A stretch of DNA of 64,000 nucleotides, taken from Elusimicrobiales bacterium. Lineage in GTDB: Bacteria > Elusimicrobiota > Elusimicrobia > Elusimicrobiales > UBA9959. Positions 34,084 to 45,035 of this stretch are shown here, piece by piece. A model generated the notes under the pieces. The model saw only the letters and a program-made list of their open reading frames with translations. It searched no databases and was not told the DNA's origin. Each line of letters begins with the position of its first letter. The first letter of the stretch is position 1. The stretch spans positions 186,001 to 250,000 of the forward strand of contig JAQTOU010000003.1 in the NCBI GenBank assembly GCA_028713125.1. Direction: 5' to 3'. A program made the translations under genes and the position numbers.

Positions 34084-34602
34084 ATGGAAGCATTGATTAG
34101 GCCCGAATTCGGCCTGACTTTCTGGACGATACTCTGTTTCGGCCTCCTGGTGCTGCTGCTGTCGCGGACGGCCTGGAAGCCGCTGATGGACTCGGTCAAC
34201 GAGCGCGAGCGCGCCCTGAAGCACGACCGCACCACCGCGGAGACGGCCCGCGCCGACGCCGAGAAGCTCAAAGCCGAGCTGGACGCCAAGCTCGCCGACC
34301 TGAAGTCGGAGATAGGGCGCCGCATGGACGAGGCCCGGGTCACGGCCGAGAAAGAGAAGGACCTCCTTATAGAAGAGGCCCGCAGCGCCGCCGCTGTCAT
34401 CGTCGAGTCCTCCCGGAAAGAGATCGAGGCCCAGAAGATCGAGGCCGCCCGCGAGCTCCGTCACAAAGTGGCCGAGCTTTCCGTGATGGCCGCCGAGCAT
34501 ATACTTGTAAAGCAGCTGGACCACCGGGCCAATACGGACCTGGCGTCAAAATACCTGGCCGAGCTCGAGAAAGAAAGGCCCGACCTGAAGCTGGAGTGCT
34601 GA
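34084..34602 (+). CDS. atpF: F-ATPase subunit b
   Basis: A 172-residue protein with one N-terminal membrane helix (about 11-30, FWTILCFGLLVLLLSRTAW) followed by a long charged helix, the peripheral-stalk coiled coil joining Fo to subunit delta and F1. GGAG lies upstream of the ATG. Its stop directly abuts the atpH start. Only one b gene is present, so the stalk is probably a b2 homodimer. Confidence 0.93.
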   Translation: MEALIRPEFGLTFWTILCFGLLVLLLSRTAWKPLMDSVNERERALKHDRTTAETARADAEKLKAELDAKLADLKSEIGRRMDEARVTAEKEKDLLIEEARSAAAVIVESSRKEIEAQKIEAARELRHKVAELSVMAAEHILVKQLDHRANTDLASKYLAELEKERPDLKLEC

Positions 34603-35157
34603 ATGGATTCTAGCGCCAAGATACTCGCCAAACGCTACGCCAGGGCCTATATGGACCTGGACGGCAAGGCTTACAGCGCGGCCGCGCAGACGGCGTCCCT
34701 CGCCAAGCTCGAGGCCCTGCGCGTGGTCTTCTCGGCGGCGAAGCCCCACCTTAAAATACTTATCCACCCGGCGATCAACAGCGGCGTAAAGCTGGAGGTG
34801 CTGGGTAAGGTGCTCGGCGCCGGGATCACCGGGCCGGCCGCCGATTTCGCCGGCCTGCTGGTGCGGCAGGGCCGCTTCGGGCTGTTCGAAGAAGTGATGC
34901 GGCAGTGCCTGGCCCTCAACGATATTTTCTGCGGCGTGGTGCAGGCCGAGGTCAGCAGCCGCTACGCCCTTTCCGAGGGCGAAGTGGCGAGGATAGACAA
35001 GATGATAGGCTGCGTCACGGGCAAGAAAGTGAGCCTCAGCCAGATAATTTCAGAGCGGGTCATCGGCGGTTTCGAGATAAAAGTGGGCGACGCGCTGATA
35101 GACGCCACGGTGCGCGGCAGGCTGGACGCCCTGCGCGCCGGACTGTTGAAAGGTTAA
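34603..35157 (+). CDS. atpH: F-ATPase subunit delta
   Basis: A 184-residue soluble protein. The N-terminal helical bundle ([13 protein letters not shown], residues 6-18) and C-terminal [33 protein letters not shown] are hallmarks of AtpH, which caps F1 and binds the b stalk. It begins directly after the atpF stop, using GGAG inside the end of atpF. Confidence 0.94.
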   Translation: MDSSAKILAKRYARAYMDLDGKAYSAAAQTASLAKLEALRVVFSAAKPHLKILIHPAINSGVKLEVLGKVLGAGITGPAADFAGLLVRQGRFGLFEEVMRQCLALNDIFCGVVQAEVSSRYALSEGEVARIDKMIGCVTGKKVSLSQIISERVIGGFEIKVGDALIDATVRGRLDALRAGLLKG

Positions 35158-35179
35158 ACTCTCTCCCTATAAGGATCTT

Positions 35180-36694
<1,515 letters not shown>

Positions 36695-36700
36695 GACTGA

Positions 36701-37627
36701 ATGAAAAGATATCTCGTCACCGGCGGAGCGGGCTTCATAGGCTCCAATTTGGCTTTCGCGCTTGAGAAAGAGCGGAAGGCCAAGGTCACGGTGCTGGATA
36801 ATTTCTCCTCCGGCAATTATAAGAACCTTATCGGGTTCGGCGGGGACGTCATCGCGGACGATATCCAGTCCCGTAACTGGTTCGAAAAGGCCGGCAAGAT
36901 GGACGCCGTCTTCCACCAGGCCGCGATCGTGGACACGACCGAGGCCGACCAGCGCCGGATGATGGAAGTGAACGTCGACGCCTTCCGCAATGTCCTGGAT
37001 TACGCGCTTAAATACGGCGTGAAGCGCGTCGTCTACGCCTCCTCCGCCGCCGTCTACGGGAATTCGAAGTGCCCGATGCACGAAGGGCAGGAGACCACGC
37101 CCGAGAACGTCTACGGCTTCTCCAAAGCCATCATGGACAATGTCGCGCGGGACTTCGCGGCCGACCACAAGGACATGACGCTGGTGGGGCTGCGCTATTT
37201 CAACGTCTACGGCCCCCGCGAATATTACAAGGGAAAGATGGCCAGCATGATGTTCCAGCTCTACAACCAGATGAAAGCCGGCAAGCGGCCGCGCATCTTC
37301 AAGTTCGGAGAGCAGATGCGGGACTTCGTCTACGTGAAGGATATCGTGCGCGGGAACCTTAACGCTTTGGACGCGGAAAAATCCTGCGTCTGCAACCTGG
37401 CCAGCGGCAAGCCCGGGAATTTCAACGAGGTCATAGAGGCCCTTAACAAGGCGATGAAACTGGACCTGGCGCCGGATTATTTCGATAACCCTTACTCCTT
37501 CTACCAGAACAAGACGCAGGCCGACCTGCGCCTGGCCAAGGCCCACCTGAACTACAGGCCGGAATGGAGCCTGGAGGACGGGATCGCCGACTACGTTAAA
37601 ATTTTAGAAAAAGCCGGGAAACTTTAA
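36701..37627 (+). CDS. HldD-like ADP-heptose epimerase inside the atp operon
   Basis: A 308-residue extended short-chain dehydrogenase. NAD(P) loop GGAGFIG (8-14), Ser114/115 in VYASSAAVYG, catalytic Tyr138 and Lys142 in NVYGFSK, and GLRYFNVYGPRE-x-YKGKMASMMFQ plus RDFVYVKD, which closely resemble ADP-glyceromanno-heptose 6-epimerase. That enzyme makes the ADP-L-heptose used in LPS inner core. It sits between atpA and atpG with gaps of 6 and 3 bases, so it must be cotranscribed with the ATP synthase. Another sugar-nucleotide epimerase is possible. No heptose kinase or transferase gene is near. Confidence 0.82.
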   Translation: MKRYLVTGGAGFIGSNLAFALEKERKAKVTVLDNFSSGNYKNLIGFGGDVIADDIQSRNWFEKAGKMDAVFHQAAIVDTTEADQRRMMEVNVDAFRNVLDYALKYGVKRVVYASSAAVYGNSKCPMHEGQETTPENVYGFSKAIMDNVARDFAADHKDMTLVGLRYFNVYGPREYYKGKMASMMFQLYNQMKAGKRPRIFKFGEQMRDFVYVKDIVRGNLNALDAEKSCVCNLASGKPGNFNEVIEALNKAMKLDLAPDYFDNPYSFYQNKTQADLRLAKAHLNYRPEWSLEDGIADYVKILEKAGKL

Positions 37628-37630
37628 TTT

Positions 37631-38533
37631 ATGGCCTCATTAAGGGACATCAAAAAGAACATCTCTTCGGTCAAGAGCATCAAGCAGATCACCTACGCCA
37701 TGAAGATGGTGGCGGCGGCGCGCATCAAGCGCGCCCAGAACTCCATCCTGTCCGCCCGGCCTTTCGCGCTCAAGATGGAGAGCCTGATAGACGACCTTTA
37801 CCACGAGCTGGGCGAAGAGGACCTTTCCGGAACCGTGGTCAGCCAGCTATTCGAGGAGCGCCCCGCCGGAGGCACGCTCTGCCTGCTCCTCGTCACCGCG
37901 GACAAAGGGCTTTGCGGCTCTTTCAATACCAATCTGCTCAAGGCGGCTACCGCCTGGCTGAAAGAGAACCGCGGCCGGAAGATCTGCGTGGTGGCGGTCG
38001 GGCGCAAGGGCAGGGATTTCATGCACCGCCTGAAGGGCCTTGACCTGGAGATCGCCCACGAGATGGTCGGGATCTTCCCCAAGGCCGGCTACGTGCACGC
38101 CCAGATGCTGTCGGACGCCATATTGAAGCTTTACCGGGAGCGCCCTATCGAGAGCGTCACCTTCATCTACAATGAGTTCAAGTCGATGATGACGCAGAAT
38201 ATCGTCAGGGGCCAGCTGCTTCCGCTCAAGCGCAGCATACAGAACGACAGGCAGGCGCCGCAGCTCACCAGCGGCCTGTTCTCTTTCGAGCCCGGCAAGG
38301 CCGCCCTGCTCGGCGAGCTGATCCCCCGCAATCTCGGCGCCCAGCTTTACAGGACGCTGCTCGAGTCGCAGGCGGCCGAGCTGGCCGCGCGCATGAACGC
38401 GATGGAATCGGCCTCCAAGAACGCGACGGAGCTGATAGAAGGCCTCACTTTGAAGATGAACAAGACGCGCCAGGCGATGATCACCACCGAGCTGAACGAG
38501 ATCGTCAGCGGCTCGGAAGCGCTCAGCAATTGA
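37631..38533 (+). CDS. atpG: F-ATPase subunit gamma
   Basis: A 300-residue rotor subunit. N-terminus SLRDIKKNISSVKSIKQITYAMKMVAAARIKRAQ and C-terminus ESASKNATELIEGLTLKMNKTRQAMITTELNEIVSGSEAL are the two long helices of the coiled coil; LLVTADKGLCGSFNTN is the conserved central motif. It begins 3 bases after the epimerase stop, with GGGAAA weakly positioned as ribosome site. Confidence 0.95.
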   Translation: MASLRDIKKNISSVKSIKQITYAMKMVAAARIKRAQNSILSARPFALKMESLIDDLYHELGEEDLSGTVVSQLFEERPAGGTLCLLLVTADKGLCGSFNTNLLKAATAWLKENRGRKICVVAVGRKGRDFMHRLKGLDLEIAHEMVGIFPKAGYVHAQMLSDAILKLYRERPIESVTFIYNEFKSMMTQNIVRGQLLPLKRSIQNDRQAPQLTSGLFSFEPGKAALLGELIPRNLGAQLYRTLLESQAAELAARMNAMESASKNATELIEGLTLKMNKTRQAMITTELNEIVSGSEALSN

Positions 38534-38559
38534 TTTGGTTTGCATTATATTCTGCGTAA

Positions 38560-39993
<1,434 letters not shown>

Positions 39994-40011
39994 GCCGGCA
40001 CAGCTGGGCAT

Positions 40012-40440
40012 ATGGAAAAAAAGCAACTCCTACTCACCATCGTAACCCCCGAGAAGACAGTCGTCTCGCAGAAGCCGGTAGATTCCGTCACGATCCCGGC
40101 TTTCGGGGGTGAGATGGGGGTGCTGCCCGGTCACGCTTCCTTCGTGGTGCAGTTGGTGGAAGGCATCCTGCATTATAAGGACGGCCAGCATAAAGAGTTC
40201 TTCGCCGTGCTGAACGGCTTCGCCGAGATCCACAAGGACAAGGTGATGGTTCTGGCGGAATCGGCCGAGCTCTCCAAGGAAGTGGACGAGGAGCGCGCGC
40301 GGCAGGCTTACCAGAAGGCTAAAGAGATGCTTGTCCTGCGCCACGGCGACCTGGACCTGGACGAGGCTAATGCGGCCCTGCGGAGAGCCGCGGTCCGTAT
40401 GAAAGTGGCCGAGTTCAGGCGCAAGCACAAACCGCAGTAA
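40012..40440 (+). CDS. atpC: F-ATPase subunit epsilon
   Basis: A 142-residue protein with an N-terminal beta-sandwich (TIPAFGGEMGVLPGHASFV, hallmark PAFGGEMGVLPGH) and a C-terminal helical hairpin (about 88-140), the part that can inhibit ATP hydrolysis. It is the last gene of the F-type operon; a strong terminator follows. Confidence 0.94.
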   Translation: MEKKQLLLTIVTPEKTVVSQKPVDSVTIPAFGGEMGVLPGHASFVVQLVEGILHYKDGQHKEFFAVLNGFAEIHKDKVMVLAESAELSKEVDEERARQAYQKAKEMLVLRHGDLDLDEANAALRRAAVRMKVAEFRRKHKPQ

Positions 40441-40457
40441 GGCCGCCTCCAGCCCTT

Positions 40458-40490
40458 AAAATACCCCGCCCCCGCGGGGTATTTTTTTTT
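40458..40490 (+). terminator. Rho-independent terminator of the F-ATPase operon
   Basis: AATACCCCGC pairs with GCGGGGTATT around a C-rich loop and is followed by a T-run. It separates the F-type and V-type operons. Confidence 0.92.
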
Positions 40491-40491
40491 A

Positions 40492-40521
40492 TTGCTTTTT
40501 TCGCTTTTGTTTTGCTAATCT
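40492..40521 (+). promoter_or_regulatory. Probable promoter of the V-ATPase operon
   Basis: TTGCTT with TAATCT after 18 bases (or GCTAAT after 16) between the F-ATPase terminator and the first V-ATPase gene. The match is moderate. Confidence 0.45.
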
Positions 40522-40560
40522 GACCTTGGGGGAACATCATCATAACTTAATGCAAGCAGG

Positions 40561-40582
40561 GCCCGGACCTTGCCGGGCTTTT
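40561..40582 (+). terminator. Attenuator-like hairpin before the V-ATPase operon
   Basis: GCCCGG and CCGGGC pair around a 6-base loop and are followed by TTTT, ending only 4 bases before the ATG at 40587. In this position it would either attenuate the V-ATPase operon or hide its start. Confidence 0.55.
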
Positions 40583-40586
40583 ATCC

Positions 40587-40898
40587 ATGCGCGCCGTAAT
40601 AGCCGAAATACTCGCCGCAGAGGCGGAAGGCAGCCGTTTGACGGCCGCCGCGCGGGCGCGCGCCCCGGAAATAGTCCTAGCGGCTAAAAAGCGGGCCGCG
40701 GAACTGGGCGCCGCCGCGCTGGAAGAAGCCCGGGCGGAGGCAGAAAGAGCCTCGGCCGCGGCGTTGGAGTCGGCCGCGCGGGAAAAAGCCGCTCTCCTCG
40801 AAGCAGCGGCGGGAGAAATAGAGAGGACCTGCGGGCTGGACGAAGCGGCCCGCCGCCGCGCGTCCCTTGAAGTGGCGCGGCTTTTGCTCGGGCTGTAA
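40587..40898 (+). CDS. V-type ATPase subunit H/G-like stalk protein
   Basis: A 103-residue Ala/Glu/Arg-rich, fully helical protein that looks like the AhaH/subunit G partner of subunit E in the peripheral stalk. The assignment rests on composition, length and first position in the operon. There is no Shine-Dalgarno site, and an attenuator-like hairpin ends just before the ATG, so the start codon is a little uncertain. Confidence 0.7.
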   Translation: MRAVIAEILAAEAEGSRLTAAARARAPEIVLAAKKRAAELGAAALEEARAEAERASAAALESAAREKAALLEAAAGEIERTCGLDEAARRRASLEVARLLLGL

Positions 40899-40907
40899 AG
40901 GGGGCTT

Positions 40908-41930
40908 ATGATAGTGGCGGGGGACCTCGATAATCTGTCCGCAAGGCTGCACGGCCGGCGCGCCCGGCTTGCCGCCGGCGAGCGGTTGTGGTCGCTCTGC
41001 GCCCTGGAGACGACCGGGGCCCTCGCCGCGGCTTTATTCCCCGGTCCCGCCGTTCCCGGACCGGCGCGCCTCCAGAACAGGCTCGCTGAAAATTTCGTTC
41101 ATGAGGCGCGGGAGCTCGCCGACGTCCTGGGCGGCGCTCGCGCCAGGTTCGTTGAATGGGCCGCGGCGCGGCTGCAGGTGGAAAACCTGAAGGTCCTGGT
41201 CCGGGCCCTGGCGGCCGGTTTTCCTCCGGCGGCCGCGCGGCCGCTTCTTATCCCGCTGCCGGGCTGGCCGGAAGTCTACGGGCCTGCGGCGGAAGCCGAA
41301 ACTCCGGACGCCCTCGTGGAGGCCCTCCCGCGGGGAGTTCTTCGCGACAGCCTCAGGCGGGCCTACGAAGTTTATCCCGACAGGAGCCGTTCGTTTTTTT
41401 ACGAAGCCGCGCTCGACCGGGATTACCTCGGAGAGCTTAAGGTCAGGCTGGCCGGGCTTTCCGCCGCGGACCGGGAATATACCTCCGCGCTTGCGCGCCA
41501 GGAAACGGCCGTCTTCGACCTGATGCTCGCGGCCCGGGGCAGGTTCTTTTACGGCATAGAAAAAGAAAAATTAGCCGGCTTGTTCGCCCCGGGTTCCGGC
41601 ATAGACGGCAGGAGATTCTCGAAAATGCTCGATTCCGGCGGCGTGGCCGCGCTGCGCTCCCTGGCTTCCGGGCTGGCCTTGGAGGCCGGCCCGCCCGAGC
41701 CAAACCCCTCGGCGCTGGAGGCGCTGGCCTGGGGGCGCTACGCGCGCCTGGCCGCGCGCGGTTTCAGGGGAACGCAGACCGGTTTCGGGGCGGTGGCCGG
41801 CTATCTTGCGCTTCGCCGCCTGGAGGTCTCTAATCTTACGACAGTATCGGAAGGCCTGCGGCTGGGAGCGCCGGCGGAGGAGCTGCGGGGAAGGATGCTT
41901 CCGCACGGCGGGGGGCCGAATAATGTTTAG
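40908..41930 (+). CDS. V-type ATPase subunit C (d-like)
   Basis: A 340-residue soluble, mostly helical protein of the V-ATPase C/AC39 family that links the central stalk to the membrane ring. Recognisable features are the ENFVHEARELADVL and QVENLKVLVRALAAG helices, a repeat-like RRAYEVYPDRSRSFFYEAALDRDYLGEL segment and the C-terminal GYLALRRLEVSNLTTVSEGLRLG, including the typical LRRLEVxNL. GGGGG lies before the ATG. The end overlaps the subunit I gene by 8 bases. Confidence 0.87.
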   Translation: MIVAGDLDNLSARLHGRRARLAAGERLWSLCALETTGALAAALFPGPAVPGPARLQNRLAENFVHEARELADVLGGARARFVEWAAARLQVENLKVLVRALAAGFPPAAARPLLIPLPGWPEVYGPAAEAETPDALVEALPRGVLRDSLRRAYEVYPDRSRSFFYEAALDRDYLGELKVRLAGLSAADREYTSALARQETAVFDLMLAARGRFFYGIEKEKLAGLFAPGSGIDGRRFSKMLDSGGVAALRSLASGLALEAGPPEPNPSALEALAWGRYARLAARGFRGTQTGFGAVAGYLALRRLEVSNLTTVSEGLRLGAPAEELRGRMLPHGGGPNNV

Positions 41931-43839
41931 CCCCGTGAAAATGTCCAGGCTCGAGGCCGTTCTGCTTCAAAAGGACGCACGGGCCGTCCTGCGCGGGCTC
42001 GGCGCGGCCGGGGCGCTGGAACTCGCGGCCCCGGCGCCCGGTCGGGAGACGGCCCCGTCCGCCCCGGCGGATAATCGCCGGGCGCTGGCCGCCTGCGCCG
42101 GGCTGATAGCGCGGGTGGAGGCCCTCCGCAGGGAGCTCGGCGTCGCCGGGCGTGCCGGGGCTCCCGGGCTGGAGCTGGATTATAAGTCGGCCTCCGCCGC
42201 GGTAGCGGAGTGGGAGCTGCGGGCTTCGGCCCCGCTGGGAAAAAGGAGGAACCTGGCCGCGGAAGCCGCCCGCCTTTCGGCGGAAAAAGAAAGGCTGGCG
42301 GTTTACTCCGGGCTGCCGCTCCCGGCGGAGAGCTCCGGTTTCTCCTATCTTTTTTGCTCCGTCGGGATCGTTCCGGCGGGCAGCCTGCCGGCGCTTGGCT
42401 CTAAAATATCCGGCAATGCCGTGCTGCTCCCGCTGGCCGGAAATGGGAACTGCTTGCGTCTGGCCGCGCTGGCCGGCAGGTCCTCCGGCGCGGCCCTGGC
42501 GGCCGAACTGAAAGCAGCCGGCTTCCGGCATGAGGAGGCGCCAGCGGGAGCCGTTCTCGGGGAACTCGCGGCTTTCTATTCGGCCGAGGCGGGGCGCGCG
42601 GAGCGGGCCCTGAAACTGGCCGGGCGGGAAATAGCTTCGCTCGCGGCCCGGGCCGCCGGGCCGCTGGCCGCCGCGGAGCGCGCCCTGATAACGGAGTCCC
42701 GTCTTCTCGAGGCCGAACAGAATTTACCCCGTACCGAAGCCGCCGTGTTTTTTTCCGGCTGGACGCCGTCCGGGGACGCGCTCCGGGTAAGCCGGGCGCT
42801 CGGCAAGGCTTCCAGCGGGCGCTGCGCCGTGGAAACGGAAGAGGCGGCGCCCGGCGGCGGGGCGCCGGTGCTTCTGCGGCCTCCGCGGCTGCTGCGGCCC
42901 TTCGCGGCGCTGGTAAGCGGCTACGGCCTGCCCCGCTACGGCGAGGCCGACCCAACGGCTTTCGCCGCGCTCAGCTTTCTTATGATGTTCGGCATGATGT
43001 TCGGAGACCTGGGGCACGGGGCGGCGCTCTGCCTGGCCGGCGGCTGGCTGGCGCGCCGGCGCGGAGTTAAAGAGAGGGAGGCCGGGCGCGCTGTCTTCGG
43101 CTGCGGGCTCTCGGCGGCTTTTTTCGGACTGGTCTACGGGAGCTTTTTCGGCCTGGAGAGTTTTAAAAAGTACGCGCTCTGGAGGGATCCTCTGGCGGGG
43201 GACCCTCTGGCGCTCCTGTCCGCAGCGGTAGCGGCGGGGGGCGCCGTGATCAGCCTGGGGGTAATTCTGAATATTTTCAACCGCGCGCGGCTCGGCGACA
43301 GGCTGGGCGCCGCGCTGGACCGGTTCGGGGCCGCCGGGCTGGTTTTTTACTGGGCGGCGCTGCTTCTGGTTTCGGGCAGGGCCGGGACCGGCGCGCTTTT
43401 CTTTATGGGCGCGGCAGCTGCCTGCTGGGTCTTGAAAGAACCTCTTCTTTATCTGTTCGGGCCGCTCGGAGCGGCTAAAGACGGGAATGACGGCTTTGCC
43501 GCCGTCGCCGCCGGAGCTGCGGTCGGGGCTTTCGAGGGGGCGCTTCTTTATCTTGCAAATACCGTCAGTTTCGTCCGTCTCGCGGCTTACGCGATCAGCC
43601 ACGCCGCGCTCCTAGCCTCGGCCTGGGCGCTCAAAGAAGCGGCCGACAGGGCCTGGGGAACGAACAGTTTCGCGGGTATACTCGCCCTTATCGCAGGCAA
43701 TGCGGGCGCCCTTGGGCTGGAAGGCCTGGTGGCGGCAGTTCAGGCGCTGCGCCTGGAGTATTATGAATTCTTCGGGAAATTCTTCGAAGGCGGCGGCCGG
43801 CCTTTCAGGCCGTTCGTCCTGGGAAATAAAGGGGGCTAG
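41923..43839 (+). CDS. V-type ATPase subunit I (a-like)
   Basis: A 638-residue protein: a soluble N-terminal half (about 1-315) with coiled coil, then seven to eight membrane helices. LSFLMMFGMMFGDLGHGAAL is the conserved first-helix motif, and NTVSFVRLAAYAISHAAL contains the essential arginine (in FVRLAAYAISHA) facing the proteolipid ring. The start at 41923 is chosen over an upstream in-frame ATG because it has a G-rich ribosome site and begins MFSPVKMSRLEAVLLQ, as in other I subunits. Confidence 0.92.
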   Translation: MFSPVKMSRLEAVLLQKDARAVLRGLGAAGALELAAPAPGRETAPSAPADNRRALAACAGLIARVEALRRELGVAGRAGAPGLELDYKSASAAVAEWELRASAPLGKRRNLAAEAARLSAEKERLAVYSGLPLPAESSGFSYLFCSVGIVPAGSLPALGSKISGNAVLLPLAGNGNCLRLAALAGRSSGAALAAELKAAGFRHEEAPAGAVLGELAAFYSAEAGRAERALKLAGREIASLAARAAGPLAAAERALITESRLLEAEQNLPRTEAAVFFSGWTPSGDALRVSRALGKASSGRCAVETEEAAPGGGAPVLLRPPRLLRPFAALVSGYGLPRYGEADPTAFAALSFLMMFGMMFGDLGHGAALCLAGGWLARRRGVKEREAGRAVFGCGLSAAFFGLVYGSFFGLESFKKYALWRDPLAGDPLALLSAAVAAGGAVISLGVILNIFNRARLGDRLGAALDRFGAAGLVFYWAALLLVSGRAGTGALFFMGAAAACWVLKEPLLYLFGPLGAAKDGNDGFAAVAAGAAVGAFEGALLYLANTVSFVRLAAYAISHAALLASAWALKEAADRAWGTNSFAGILALIAGNAGALGLEGLVAAVQALRLEYYEFFGKFFEGGGRPFRPFVLGNKGG

Positions 43840-43840
43840 G

Positions 43841-44173
43841 ATGAGAAAAGAATACGCGCTGTTGTTCTCCGTTTCGGCGGCGGGGCTATGGTTCTGCCAG
43901 CAGGCCCTGGCGGCCGCGCCCGGCGGGGCTGAGGCTGCCGCCGGGCTGATAAGCGATTACAGGGCCGTGAGGATAGGCTTCGCCGCGGCGATTACCATGA
44001 CCGTCTGCGTGCTCGGCTCGGCCTACGCCGTGGCGAGGATAGGTTCGGCGGCGATGGGCGCGGCGGCGGAAAAGCCGGAACTGCTGATACGCAGCCTGCT
44101 CTTCGTGGCGCTGGCCGAGGGCCTGGCCGTGCTGGGCTTCGTGATCTCTATGATGCTGCTCGGGAAGATATAG
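43841..44173 (+). CDS. V-type ATPase subunit K (proteolipid)
   Basis: A 110-residue protein with a signal-like N-terminal helix (about 5-26) and then a two-helix hairpin. Glu93 in LFVALAEGLAVLGFVI is the ion-binding carboxylate. It is a single-hairpin c subunit rather than the duplicated form of some V-ATPases. Ion specificity is not clear; the classical Na-type Thr/Gln ligands are not evident. It starts 1 base after the subunit I stop. Confidence 0.88.
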   Translation: MRKEYALLFSVSAAGLWFCQQALAAAPGGAEAAAGLISDYRAVRIGFAAAITMTVCVLGSAYAVARIGSAAMGAAAEKPELLIRSLLFVALAEGLAVLGFVISMMLLGKI

Positions 44174-44412
44174 TGGAAGGGCTGCGGTTCTATTGTATCG
44201 GCGACGAAGATACGGCGCGCGGGTTCCGCCTGGCGGGGGTGGAGGGCAGCGCCGTGTCCGGAGCCGAAGAAACGGCGGCCGCGCTCGAAGCGGCGGCCGC
44301 GCGGGCCGACTGCGGCGTGATAATAATGACGAGGGCGGCGGCGGAACTGGCGCGGGAGAAGGTTGAGGAAATAAAACATGAGAGGGCGAGGCCGCTGATC
44401 GTGGAGATATGA
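44173..44412 (+). CDS. V-type ATPase subunit F
   Basis: A 79-residue protein with the subunit F pattern: FYCIGDEDTARGFRLAGV at the N-terminus, then CGVIIMTRAAAEL and a C-terminal RPLIVEI. It is the small rotor subunit on the central stalk and is slightly shorter than many relatives (about 100). It starts with GTG sharing one base with the previous stop, and overlaps subunit E by ATGA. Confidence 0.86.
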   Translation: MEGLRFYCIGDEDTARGFRLAGVEGSAVSGAEETAAALEAAAARADCGVIIMTRAAAELAREKVEEIKHERARPLIVEI

Positions 44413-45035
44413 TGGAAATTATCGGGAACGCCAAGGGTCTGGCCAGGGAGATAGAGGAGATGGCCCGGCGGGAGAGCGCCGGGATCATATCCGCCGCCGA
44501 GGAGGAGGCGGCAAGGATCCTCGCCGACGCCGGGGCAGCCGCGGCGGAGGCGAAGCGCGAACTGCTCGCTTCGGCGCTCGCGGCTGCGGCGCGGCGGCGG
44601 GAGGTGATGCTTGCGGCAGTGCCCGGAGAGGCGGGGCGGCTCAGGGCGGATTTCCGGGAGGCCGTTCTGGATTCTATAAAGAGCCGCGCCCTGGAGCTGG
44701 CCGGGGCGGAGGCTGAGCGGGCGGGTAAGGCCGCGGTGCTGGCGGGGCTGGCGGCGCAGGCGGTAAGCCGGATGGAGGGAGAAAATTTCGTGGTCGTGGT
44801 GGCGGCATCGGACGGCGGCGCGGCGGCGGGGCTGGCGGCCGGGATCGAGCGGCTCGCCGGGCGCGGGCCGCTGAAAATTAAGATCGAGGAAGACCAGGGG
44901 CTGGGCGGAGGAGTTGTCGTGCGGGACGGCGAAGGGCGGCAGCGCTGGGACAATAGTTTCAGGGCCAGGCTGGAGCGGCTCTGGCCGGAGCTGCGCGGCA
45001 GGCTAATCCGCGGCGCGGAAGGGGAGGAAAAGTGA
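44409..45035 (+). CDS. V-type ATPase subunit E
   Basis: A 208-residue protein: a long N-terminal helix rich in Ala, Glu and Arg (about 1-110), then a compact alpha/beta domain ending DQGLGGGVVVRDGEGRQRWDNSFRARLERLWPELR, typical of subunit E of the peripheral stalk. It starts at an ATGA overlap with subunit F (a second ATG follows immediately) and its stop overlaps the subunit A GTG. Confidence 0.88.
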   Translation: MMEIIGNAKGLAREIEEMARRESAGIISAAEEEAARILADAGAAAAEAKRELLASALAAAARRREVMLAAVPGEAGRLRADFREAVLDSIKSRALELAGAEAERAGKAAVLAGLAAQAVSRMEGENFVVVVAASDGGAAAGLAAGIERLAGRGPLKIKIEEDQGLGGGVVVRDGEGRQRWDNSFRARLERLWPELRGRLIRGAEGEEK

